From the NCBI GenBank assembly GCA_963667435.1, contig OY763414.1:3968001-4032000 (forward strand): 64,000 bases of DNA. Direction: 5' to 3'. This document shows, one piece after another, positions 42,410-49,888 of the stretch. Every line of letters begins with the position of its first letter. The first letter of the stretch is position 1. This DNA is from Marispirochaeta sp963667435. GTDB taxonomy: Bacteria > Spirochaetota > Spirochaetia > JC444 > Marispirochaetaceae. A program made the translations under genes and the position numbers. The notes beneath the pieces were generated by a model. The model searched no databases. It saw only the letters and a program-made list of their open reading frames with translations, and had not been told where the DNA came from.

Positions 42410-43258
42410 ATGGGTATCTGTGAGAAAGATGGTTTCAAATTTCATGATGGCTTATTGAGTAATTATATCGTAATTGAAAAATCCAGATTATCGGATTATA
42501 TACACTATATTAACTCGACCAGAATTGAGTGTGTTTCTATCAATGATTTATTTTACAAAGATAATAACTTAGACTTTTTTGAACATATTCAAAAAATACG
42601 TAATATTATAATCAATAGTCATTTGGTCATTAACTATTCAGCACTCTCTACGCACAGAGAAATTGAAGAAGCTGTATTTGATGAAGCAAATGGTCTCATT
42701 GATCTAAGTTGGTTTCCACAAATGAAATTTGTATCTTTTTTTTACAATAAGAATATCATTGGTATTGAAAAATGTTCATCTGTTAATAGAGCTATTATAA
42801 GGAGGTTTAAGCCTAAGAGTGGCAATCTCGATAGTTTGAGGCTTTGGACAAAATTGACAGACCTATCACTGGTTCAACCAACCTTGGTTTCATTTGATGG
42901 TATCGAAGATGTGAAAGGATTGAATAGACTTGAATTAAATAATTGTAGGTTTGAGTTTTCGGTTGAAGGCATTGCTAAATTGGTTCCATGGTTAAAAATA
43001 CTTGAGATTGACTCTTGTAAAAAAATTCAGAATATAGAAGCTGTCACTAATTTATCGAATATTGAACACTTGGCAGTTGACAACATAGGGGAAATTCCTT
43101 CTCTGAAATTTATTAAGAAAATGAAAAAATTAAAAAGAATCACTTTTGTGAATACAAATGTTCTGGATGGTGATCTTTCTCCATGCATTGGATTAGAATA
43201 TGTTGGTTTTCTTGACAAAAAACATTATTCACATTCACGTAGAGACTTTGGATTATAG
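42410..43258 (+). CDS. Leucine-rich-repeat-like protein, candidate immunity protein of cassette C
   Basis: 282 residues from ATG 42410, with AAGGAAGG 6 nt upstream, 12 nt after the toxin stop. The C-terminal half has irregular repeats of LxxLxLxxN type (LTDLSLVQPTLVSFDGIEDV, LNRLELNNCRF, LKILEIDSCKKIQNI, IEHLAVDNIGEIPSL) like a leucine-rich repeat. Soluble and AT-rich. A cytoplasmic immunity protein fits a nuclease toxin. It is intact although its toxin is interrupted. Confidence 0.6.
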   Translation: MGICEKDGFKFHDGLLSNYIVIEKSRLSDYIHYINSTRIECVSINDLFYKDNNLDFFEHIQKIRNIIINSHLVINYSALSTHREIEEAVFDEANGLIDLSWFPQMKFVSFFYNKNIIGIEKCSSVNRAIIRRFKPKSGNLDSLRLWTKLTDLSLVQPTLVSFDGIEDVKGLNRLELNNCRFEFSVEGIAKLVPWLKILEIDSCKKIQNIEAVTNLSNIEHLAVDNIGEIPSLKFIKKMKKLKRITFVNTNVLDGDLSPCIGLEYVGFLDKKHYSHSRRDFGL

Positions 43259-43275
43259 GATATGTTAACAAGACT

Positions 43276-43343
43276 CGCCGAATGTGCCAATTGAGCTGCA
43301 TCCCGGTTCGAGCCGGGATGTCTGCTCCAATTAAGATATTCGG
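43276..43343. repeat. Palindromic element P, copy P2
   Basis: Same outer arms as P1 and P3 (GCCGAAT...CAATTGAGCTGC and TCTGCTCCAATT...ATTCGG) but a different inner stem, ATCCCGG / CCGGGAT with loop TTCGAG. Sequence changed on both sides while pairing was kept. Confidence 0.8.
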
Positions 43344-43439
43344 GGGTACGTAATAAAAACGTTCATTGACACGTAATAGAGAAGGAAGCACATCAGAAGG
43401 TGCAGGTGGTTTGTCCTGCTTTGTTCTGCATAATGCCTC

Positions 43440-43468
43440 TTGACTCAGGTGCGCCAATGGCGTATATT
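43440..43468 (+). promoter_or_regulatory. Promoter of BrnT-XRE operon (leaderless)
   Basis: TTGACT (43440-43445), 17-nt spacer, TATATT (43463-43468), then 5 nt to the GTG at 43474. Same geometry as at 36749, 48880 and 49264. No ribosome site. Confidence 0.65.
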
Positions 43469-43473
43469 AAAGC

Positions 43474-43776
43474 GTGGAGATTCAGTGGGATCCAAAGAGG
43501 AATCAGGCGAATCTTAAAAAACATGGGGTGTCATTCGAAGAAGCGTCTGAACTATTCAAGGCTCCCGGTCACTTGATTCTTGAACTATATGACTTTGAGC
43601 ACAGCATTGAAGAAGACAGAGTTATTTCTATAGGCCCAATACTACAAGGGTTGATTGTGGTTGTCTCGGTCGAACGGGACGATGGAAATACCATCAGGTT
43701 AATAAGTGCACGATTTGCTACAAAAACGGAGCAGGCACTTTATAGCGATGCAATCGCAGGGACAAGAGATGAGTGA
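43474..43776 (+). CDS. brnT: BrnT-family toxin
   Basis: 100 residues from GTG 43474. Family signature: WDPKRNQANLKKHGVSFEEA at the start, then DRVISIGPILQGLIVVVSVE and IRLISARFATKTEQALY, as in BrnT ribonuclease toxins (RelE-like fold). Its stop overlaps the next ATG (ATGAGTGA). The partner here is an XRE protein, not BrnA; a BrnA-type protein is encoded alone 6 kb away. Confidence 0.88.
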   Translation: MEIQWDPKRNQANLKKHGVSFEEASELFKAPGHLILELYDFEHSIEEDRVISIGPILQGLIVVVSVERDDGNTIRLISARFATKTEQALYSDAIAGTRDE

Positions 43777-44059
43777 AAGCATTCAGGATATTTCAGGGAA
43801 GAGTTTCAAACGTGCAATAACACGGGAACAGCGTCAAAGGTTGATTTCCGGAAACTGGAAAACCGGGGATTTGGCAGCATTGCGAGTCTATCTCGGATTA
43901 ACGCAGAAGCAATTCGCAAACTGCATAGGTATAAGCATCAATACTTTGCAGAATTGGGAACAGGATCGTCGTCAACCTGAAGGGCCGGCTCGTGCATTGT
44001 TGCGCATACTTGCAAAACATCCACGTCTCATATTGCAGGATTTGGAGAAGGCATCATAG
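43769..44059 (+). CDS. XRE-family antitoxin paired with BrnT
   Basis: 96 residues from ATG 43769, overlapping the BrnT gene by 8 nt. C-terminal helix-turn-helix: LAALRVYLGLTQKQFANCIG then ISINTLQNWEQDRRQPEGPA. The plan (N-terminal extension, C-terminal HTH ending in a short helix) is like NadS/HigA2 antitoxins. It probably represses the leaderless promoter at 43440. Confidence 0.82.
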   Translation: MSESIQDISGKSFKRAITREQRQRLISGNWKTGDLAALRVYLGLTQKQFANCIGISINTLQNWEQDRRQPEGPARALLRILAKHPRLILQDLEKAS

Positions 44060-44081
44060 AATTTGCTTGGTCAACCAGCCG

Positions 44082-44182
44082 CAATAAATCCGTGCCTTAC
44101 CCCTTGCGCATACATGCATGATCAGTGTTACCCAAGGTTATGCCCCATATATCCGTTGTTTACTTACGAACTCTTCTAATCT
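44082..44182 (+). repeat. Dispersed repeat R, copy R3 (3' half only)
   Basis: Contains AAATCCGTGCCTTACCCC, a diverged ATCAGTGTTACCCAAGG, CATATATCCGTTGTTTACTT and ACGAACTCTTCTAATCT. The first half is missing. It abuts cassette D. Confidence 0.7.
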
Positions 44183-44195
44183 GTGAAAGAGAGTA

Positions 44196-46069
44196 GCCGA
44201 AACCACCCGGGTACGCCCCGAACAGCTTCGAGTCTTTACCAGCAGTGACAACGCCCCGGGAAACTGGACGGAACAAAGCGACAGTACCATTACCGAAACA
44301 ATCAACGACGGCAAGCAGGAATACACCATCAGCTTAGTGGCCCCCGTACAGACCCGCTATGTGAAGATAAAAACCGAATGGGACGACCGGGACGGGGACT
44401 GGAACTTTGTAAACAAGGCAGAGTTCTTCAACTCGCCCGACTCGCTGATAAAAATCTTCTACACCATCTCTAACCGTGATGAAGCCTATACCTATGACGA
44501 CAACAACAACCGGGTAACAGAAGAAGTAACCCTCAGAGGAACCGTCAATAGAACCTACTGGTATTATCCCAATACGGACAAGCTCTTAACCGACGGCAGA
44601 TATGCTTATCAGTATGACGGCGAGGGCAACCTCACCGCTAAGGGAACCTATCTTGAAACAACTGAAGGAACTCAAGCTATAACTGACCTTACTGCAAGCT
44701 TCTGGAGTACAGTAGAAAGTTCTACCGATGGCATTACCATTGCTGCAGAGTACGAGTGGTGGAGATATGAATATGATGCCTTTAACCGGCTTATAAGCGT
44801 CAACAAAAATGGGGAAGAGGTTGCGGAGTATACCTACAATGCGGCGAATTTGAGGGTAGAAACAATCAAACCGGATGAGACGACCTACTATGCCTTCTCG
44901 TTGCACGGAAAATTGTTATTTGAAGATGATGGCACCACTGAGCGGATTCACACCTATGCCACCGGAAGACACTTTGCTGTGGATGAAACCGAAGGATCGG
45001 ACACCACCCGGTACTTTACCCATACTGACCATTTGGGCTCGGTAACTGCAGTAACCAATTCTGACGGTACTTTGGTATGGAACAATGAGTATCTGCCATT
45101 TGGGGATGAAGCTAAGACTACCAATAGCCGCTTTGCCATGTTTACGGGCAAGCAGAAGGATGTGGATACCGGATTATTCTACTATAATGCACGGTGGTAT
45201 GACGCAAGTTTGGGCCGGTTTGTGAGCCAGGATCCTATACGCAGTGGGTAAACTGGTATGCGTACTGTGAGAATAATCCGTTGAAGTTTGTTGATCCGAC
45301 TGGGTTATCGTATACGGGAAGTGACTATGATACCGTTGGGTCTGATTATAAAGAAGAGAAGAGGCCGGAGAGAGATGATAGGGAACAGTCTGGTTCTATT
45401 AGCGGACCACCTATCCCTGAACAGGATACTCCTGAAGTTGAACCTAATACGGGAGGAGGAGCTGAGGGTGGAAAAACGCCAGCTTACAATGAGTTTAATG
45501 GTTTTGTCGCAAAAATGGTTTGGAACCGTGCATCAAGCCAGCTTCATATTGCTGTTCAAATAACTGATGCTCAAGGAAGAAGCAAGATCATCGAGGTTAC
45601 AACAGATATGTATAATAATGTAAGGCCGGAAGAAAAAGGTGTAATATCTTTTCTTGATGAGGAACGACTGAAAAGTGAGGAGAAACATTTAGCAGCTGCA
45701 TTTCCTTCAGGAAAAGCCGATATAATTGGGTTCCATATCGATGAAAAATACGGACCTACAATACGAACTAATGCACATCAGTCTTTAGAGGTAGTTGTGT
45801 GGGACAGTGACACCGATAGCTGGGTTGGTACTGGAGAGTATAAGGAAGATTATGGATACAACTTGCATGGGGGTTATCTTTCTGGTAATGCTACCGGTGC
45901 AAATAATATTAGCGACTGGACAGATGGTTGTGGGAGGGCTGATAACGATACTCTAAAAGGTTTATTTGAAGAATACTTACCGTCAATGAAAAAGACGGGC
46001 CAGGCACAGATAGATGTTGTTGACACATTCAAAGATTATAATTGGGGAGTTTTCAGTGGTCCGAACTAA
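44196..46069 (+). pseudogene. Orphan Rhs cassette D: core plus L,D-transpeptidase-like tail, one frameshift
   Basis: Opens after R3 with a discoidin-like fragment (PEQLRVFTSSDNAPGNWTEQ, TRYVKIKTEWDDRD), then YD repeats and an Rhs core of the same subfamily as C (THTDHLGSVTAVTNSDGTLV, WYDASLGRFVSQDPI). One G is missing at 45247-45250 compared with C (GGGTAA for GGGGTAA), giving a stop; the frame resumes as NWYAYCENNPLKFVDPTGLS. The tail ends in NLHGGYLSGNATGANNISDW and TDGCGRAD: His196, Cys217 and Arg219 (numbered from 45281), like the HG...(S/T)xGCxR site of L,D-transpeptidases and Tlde1-type effectors. Target would then be peptidoglycan; inference. Confidence 0.7.
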
Positions 46070-46844
46070 TCGCTTTGGTATGTCAATTATTTTGCTCTTG
46101 TTTTTGATGTTCTTTATGTCATGTATGACTTTGTATTCTGAAAATAATCAAAATCGGTCTATATATGTGGCTGAGAGTGATCCAAGGATTTCAGGGATTG
46201 GTCTTCTTTTTGAGTATATATTCACTGAGAGATCCATTATTAAAGAAATAAATATTTATAATTTTTTTGATTATCCCAACGATATTTTTGAAGCCATTGA
46301 TAGCTCTGAAAAAAGATTAATAGCGAAGTATTGGGTTGAAAAAAAAGATAATAAATTCTCTTTGTCTTATTCAAATTATGAAATGGAAGAAGCTGAAACA
46401 AAGAGTATTTTGGATATTAATATTATAGATGGGGACCATTTTGAGGTCGTCAAGTTTTTTCCACTTGCATCAACTATTTTGATTGAAAAATCAGTAAATG
46501 AGGACTCGTACAGAATATCTAAAGATAACCAGCTAATCTATGAAATAGTCCGATCTAAAGATAGTAGCTCGATAAGCTATGAAAAAGGATCAGAAATATT
46601 TACAACGATTGAAGATGGTAGACCGGTTTACGTAAATAAAACCGGAGAGTCAGTTTCTCGATATGCAGCAATTTCTTTTTCTGATGAAGGAGTATATACA
46701 ATCAAATTGTTTTCTGGTGAACAGGGCAATGAAAGCAATTATGGAACGGTTTTTTTGTTCGATGCGTTTGGCTGTGAACATAATATATTAAATAAATACC
46801 TTATGGTTCAAAATCAATGGTGGTATTTGAATACCTTTTTTTAA
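46056..46844 (+). CDS. Lipoprotein, candidate immunity protein of cassette D
   Basis: Start at GTG 46056 (GGGGAG 7 nt upstream), overlapping the toxin stop by 14 nt; ATG 46080 is an alternative. About 262 residues with signal GMSIILLLFLMFFMSC and a lipobox ending at that Cys. The mature part is beta-rich (RYAAISFSDEGVYTIKLFSG) without a known family. An envelope-located immunity protein fits a peptidoglycan-acting toxin. Confidence 0.6.
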   Translation: MVRTNRFGMSIILLLFLMFFMSCMTLYSENNQNRSIYVAESDPRISGIGLLFEYIFTERSIIKEINIYNFFDYPNDIFEAIDSSEKRLIAKYWVEKKDNKFSLSYSNYEMEEAETKSILDINIIDGDHFEVVKFFPLASTILIEKSVNEDSYRISKDNQLIYEIVRSKDSSSISYEKGSEIFTTIEDGRPVYVNKTGESVSRYAAISFSDEGVYTIKLFSGEQGNESNYGTVFLFDAFGCEHNILNKYLMVQNQWWYLNTFF

Positions 46845-46854
46845 TTACTTCACT

Positions 46855-46933
46855 CGCCGAATGACCCAATTGAGCTGCCTGACCACCTAATCCCTGATTA
46901 AGTGGTCAGGTCTGCTCCAATTGAAATATTCGG
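46855..46933. repeat. Palindromic element P, copy P3
   Basis: Nearly identical to P1, including the inner CTGACCAC stem and the following TGATC-AAAAAAGTTCTTTGAAA. Lies 11 nt after the immunity gene stop and before the HigAB pair. Confidence 0.8.
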
Positions 46934-46983
46934 TGATCTAAAAAAGTTCTTTGAAAACTGTAGTGAAGGAAAATCTGTTATGC

Positions 46984-47280
46984 CTATGATGCCTTACTAA
47001 TACTGAGCTTTAATCCCAGGGCATGAAGTATTGTATCAAGGGTACGGATAGTAGGGTTACCTGATTCAGATAAAGATCTGTAGAGGTGCTGTCGATTGAG
47101 ATTGGTTTTCTCTGCCAGTTTTGCCATTCCACCCTGCGCATCAACAACGGTACGAATGGCCCTGAGAAAAGCGGAAAGGTTCCCATCGTGTTCATATTCC
47201 TCAAGTGTTGCTTTCAAATAGCTTGAAGCTTCATCCGTATCCTGTACAATTTCCTGAACGAAATCTCTATATTCTCTCAT
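46984..47280 (-). CDS. HigA-like antitoxin (addiction-module antidote)
   Basis: 98 residues. C-terminal helix-turn-helix (MAKLAEKTNLNRQHLYRSLS, then GNPTIRTLDTILHALGLKL), typical of antidotes paired with the RelE-type 'killer' family. Its start overlaps the toxin stop by 14 nt (toxin first). The toxin is broken by an IS, so this antitoxin may be free and is cut off from its promoter, unless the IS supplies one. Confidence 0.83.
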   Translation of the reverse strand: MREYRDFVQEIVQDTDEASSYLKATLEEYEHDGNLSAFLRAIRTVVDAQGGMAKLAEKTNLNRQHLYRSLSESGNPTIRTLDTILHALGLKLSISKAS

Positions 47281-47599
47281 CGGTACTATTCCTTTTATAC
47301 ATGTCCCAAAACAGTTGTGCCTGCTTGATGTCTTTCTTCTGAGTTGCTTTTGAACCGCCAGCCAAAAGAAGAATTAGAGTTCTATTTTCCATACCGAAAT
47401 ACACCCTATATCTGGGGCCGAAGGTAAAACGTAATTCGAAAAGACCTTTCCCCAGTGGTTTATAATCACCTAAATTGCCCTGTTCTACACGATCAAGACG
47501 GGTCAAAATGCGGGCACGATTCATTCTATCAATACTGGAGATTGGCATTCCCCCGAAACCGTAGACACTTATTATACTTAGTAACTAAGGAGAAATTAA

Positions 47600-47887
47600 G
47601 TGTCAAAGAGCAACTACACCGACGAGTTCAAGGCAGAAGCAGTTAGACAGATCATGGAGGAAGGACACACTGTCCTTGAAGTTTCCAAAGCAATAGGAGT
47701 CAGTGATGCCTCTCTGTATAACTGGCTAAAAAAGGCTGGATGGGATTCAGGAGAAACAAAAGAGCAACGGAAGATTTCTGACATTGAAGCCGAAAACAAA
47801 AAGCTGAAAGCCGAGGTCCGTAAGCTGAAGATGGAGAGGGATATATTAAAAAAAGCGGCGGCGTACTTTGCGAACGATATCCAGTAA
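47600..47887 (+). CDS. IS3-family transposase OrfA
   Basis: 95 residues with helix-turn-helix (YTDEFKAEAVRQIMEEGHTV, SKAIGVSDASLYNWLKKAGW) and a leucine-zipper-like C-terminus (IEAENKKLKAEVRKLKMERD). A run of seven A (47848-47854) in phase A-AAA-AAA is a good -1 slippage site. A -1 shift there enters the frame of orfB, giving the OrfAB fusion typical of IS3 elements. Confidence 0.93.
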   Translation: MSKSNYTDEFKAEAVRQIMEEGHTVLEVSKAIGVSDASLYNWLKKAGWDSGETKEQRKISDIEAENKKLKAEVRKLKMERDILKKAAAYFANDIQ

Positions 47888-47934
47888 AGTACGCCTTCAT
47901 TGAAGATCATAGACAAGAGTATCCTATTAGGCCG

Positions 47935-48744
47935 ATGTGCAGGATTCTGAAAGTACACCCTTCTGGTTTCTATAAATGGGTAAAAGAGCCAGAGTCTCCC
48001 AGAGCCATTGAAAATAAGAAGATTACGGAACTGATACGGTTCTACTGGAAGGAGAGCGGTCAGGTTTATGGTAGTCCGAATATTTATGAGGACTTAAAGG
48101 AAGCTGGGTATTCTTACAGTGTGAATAGGATTGCCCGTTTGATGCGAATTAGCGGTATTAAGGGTGCCCATAGAAGGAAACGGCATCATATTCCCTGGGT
48201 ACCTGGAGACGTCTATCAGGCGAACCTTCTCAATAGAGAGTTTACTGTAGGACGTCCGAATCAGGCATGGTGTACGGATATCACATATATAAAAACGTAT
48301 GAGGGATTCCTATATTTAGCGGTTGCCGTTGATCTCTTCAATAGAGGTATTGTGGGATGGTCAATGAAGAATCATCAAAGGACGTCGCTCGTGATGGATG
48401 CATTATTCATGGCCGTGAAAAGAAGAAGACCTTCAAACAAGGTTTTAATTCATTCAGATCAGGGCAGTCAGTTTACCAGTAAGAAGTGGGAAGACTTTTG
48501 TGACGCCCATTCTTTGGATCTCAGTATGAGCCGACGAGGAAATTGTTGGGACAATTCGGTCGTTGAATCATTCTTCTCGAATCTGAAAAGAGAACGAATT
48601 AGGAATAAAATCTATAAAACCAGACAGGATGCCAGGAAGGATATTTTCAACTATATTGAGTTATTTTATAATCCGAAGAGAAGGCATGGCCATCTGGGAA
48701 AGATGAGCCCCATGAATTTTGAAGCAAAGTATCTACAGGGATGA
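47935..48744 (+). CDS. IS3-family transposase OrfB (DDE integrase domain)
   Basis: 269 residues from ATG 47935; the same frame is open back to the slippery A7 at 47848, so the natural product is probably the OrfAB fusion. HTH_21 region (FYWKESGQVYGSPNIYEDLK) and rve domain with the catalytic triad: WCTDITYIKT, VLIHSDQGSQFTS and CWDNSVVESFFSNLK. Confidence 0.94.
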   Translation: MCRILKVHPSGFYKWVKEPESPRAIENKKITELIRFYWKESGQVYGSPNIYEDLKEAGYSYSVNRIARLMRISGIKGAHRRKRHHIPWVPGDVYQANLLNREFTVGRPNQAWCTDITYIKTYEGFLYLAVAVDLFNRGIVGWSMKNHQRTSLVMDALFMAVKRRRPSNKVLIHSDQGSQFTSKKWEDFCDAHSLDLSMSRRGNCWDNSVVESFFSNLKRERIRNKIYKTRQDARKDIFNYIELFYNPKRRHGHLGKMSPMNFEAKYLQG

Positions 48745-48851
48745 TGTGTCTATAGAATTGGGGGAATGCCAGATCCAATCAACAAAGGGCTCTTTGCCGG
48801 TTGAAGAATCTTCATATATCAATATCTTGATCGGTTGGGTGATCATAATGG

Positions 48852-48880
48852 ATTGTCGCGTAAGAGCGACACGGTGTCAA
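48852..48880 (-). promoter_or_regulatory. Promoter of the interrupted HigBA operon (leaderless)
   Basis: On the minus strand: TTGACA (48880-48875), 17-nt spacer, GACAAT (48857-48852), then 5 nt to the ATG at 48846. A perfect -35 with ideal spacing. It now drives only 25 codons of toxin before reading into the IS. Confidence 0.68.
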
Positions 48881-48940
48881 TAGGCAGATGAAAAAAAGGG
48901 GCAGATTCAAACCCGCGTAACAATGACGGATAGTAGGTAT

Positions 48941-49150
48941 TCTGAAAATATCAGGAGGATAGCCTGCGGATGGGGAGAAGTTTTTGAACAACGGATCCCC
49001 GCGGATTATATGGGGCAGGGGCGTTGGAGTAAACCACGGATTTAACTCTAAGAGATCTGTGTCTTACTCCCTTGTAAATCCCTATTTTATCTGTGTGACC
49101 TAAGGTTGCGCCCCCCATATCCATTGTTAACTTAAAAACTCCTCTGATCT
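48941..49150 (+). repeat. Dispersed repeat R, copy R4
   Basis: Full-length copy with blocks TCTGAAAATATCAGGAGGAT, AGCCTGCGGATGGGGAG, AACAACGGATCCCCGCGGAT, ATGGGGCAGGGGC, ATCTGTGTGACCT and CTTAAAAACTCCTCTGATCT. The surrounding 48847-49298 has no other gene. Confidence 0.78.
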
Positions 49151-49225
49151 TCTGCAGAAACTTGCCTCCACCGCCTGGCTCGCCTTCTCCTTCAACGGCA
49201 AGCTCTTCTATGAAGACGATTGTAC
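49151..49225 (+). pseudogene. Rhs relic after R4
   Basis: About 75 bp matching the first codons of cassette C (ACCGCCTGGCTCGCCTTCTC, then AACGGCAAGCTCTTCTATGA), starting at the same point after the repeat. The similarity stops before the core. No toxin or immunity gene remains; a DUF4160 toxin operon follows. Confidence 0.65.
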
Positions 49226-49263
49226 CTTATATATGTGCTGGACCTGCAAAACGGACTACAAAA

Positions 49264-49292
49264 TAGACGTAACGCAACGGTGTTGATATAAT
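49264..49292 (+). promoter_or_regulatory. Promoter of DUF4160-DUF2442 operon (leaderless)
   Basis: TAGACG (49264-49269), 17-nt spacer, consensus TATAAT (49287-49292), then 6 nt to the ATG at 49299. No ribosome site. Confidence 0.68.
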
Positions 49293-49298
49293 ATATCT

Positions 49299-49565
49299 AT
49301 GCCTACGCTTTCGATGTTTTTCGGAATAGTCATTCGCATGTATCTCGGGAAAAAAGAGCATAATCCTCCTCACTTTCATGCCTATTATCAGGATTATAAG
49401 GGTATTTTTGACATCAATACTTGTGAAATGGCTGACGGCAATATCCCTGGAAAGCAGATTAAGCTTATTGAAGCCTGGGCGGAACTGCATAAAGAAGAAT
49501 TGTTAGCCGATTGGACACTTGCTCAAAATGGTGAAATACCATTCAAGATTGATCCACTAAGATAG
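49299..49565 (+). CDS. DUF4160 protein, putative toxin
   Basis: 88 residues. DUF4160 hallmarks: FFGIVIRMYLGKKEHNPPHF then HAYYQDYKGIFDI (the N-PPHFHA motif) and WAELHKEELLADWTLAQNGE. The family is usually paired with DUF2442 in two-gene units that look like toxin-antitoxin systems. Translated from a predicted leaderless mRNA, whereas the DUF2442 gene 13 nt on has a strong ribosome site. Confidence 0.87.
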   Translation: MPTLSMFFGIVIRMYLGKKEHNPPHFHAYYQDYKGIFDINTCEMADGNIPGKQIKLIEAWAELHKEELLADWTLAQNGEIPFKIDPLR

Positions 49566-49578
49566 TAAGGAGGCTGAT

Positions 49579-49833
49579 ATGTATTTAGGTGTTAAAGATG
49601 TCAGGCCGCTGCCGGATTATAAGTTACTGCTCATATTTGAAAATGATGAAAAACGTTATTTTGATATGTCCACTTATCTTAATTCCGGCATCTTTTCGGA
49701 GTTACGGGATCTTTCAGTGTTTAATGCAGTGACAGTGAAGTTTGACTCCATTGAGTGGCCCAATGGAGCCGATATTGATCCTGAAATTCTGTACAGCGAC
49801 AGCTCCGTTGAGTCACCGCATAGTATTGCCTGA
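49579..49833 (+). CDS. DUF2442 protein, putative antitoxin
   Basis: 84 residues, with AAGGAGG upstream. DUF2442 pattern: VKDVRPLPDYKLLLIFENDE, KRYFDMSTYL and VKFDSIEWPNGADIDPEILY. Partner of the upstream DUF4160 gene. Which of the two is the toxin is not settled for the family as far as I know. Confidence 0.85.
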   Translation: MYLGVKDVRPLPDYKLLLIFENDEKRYFDMSTYLNSGIFSELRDLSVFNAVTVKFDSIEWPNGADIDPEILYSDSSVESPHSIA

Positions 49834-49888
49834 TAGAGAGTCTCGGTAAAAGCAGCCAGAAGAGAGGATAGACGGGAGAGACGAAGCT

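Larger units (their letters stand above)
47543..48771 (+). mobile_element. IS3-family insertion sequence, 1229 bp
   Basis: Ends TGGCATTCCCCC and GGGGGAATGCCA form terminal inverted repeats (about 25 bp with mismatches, extending to TAGACAC). Flanked by a 3-bp GAT target duplication (47540-47542 and 48772-48774). Carries orfA and orfB in the IS3 arrangement. Looks intact and recent, because the duplication is perfect and both frames are open. Confidence 0.92.
47267..48846 (-). pseudogene. RelE/HigB-type toxin gene interrupted by the IS3 element
   Basis: The 3' part (47267-47542) encodes SSIDRMNRARILTRLDRVEQ, GLFELRFTFGPRYRVYF and LLLAGGSKATQKKDIKQAQ. The 5' part (48772-48846) encodes 25 codons, MITQPIKILIYEDSSTGKEP then FVDWI. 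Removing the IS and one GAT duplicate joins them exactly in frame (FVDWI-SSIDRM), restoring a full toxin of about 116 residues. The two pieces together match the PF05973 killer family. Confidence 0.88.

Noticed and set aside
49264..49292. A second R-associated promoter driving the Rhs relic
   Set aside because: The promoter lies after the relic and points at the DUF4160 gene with 6-nt spacing.
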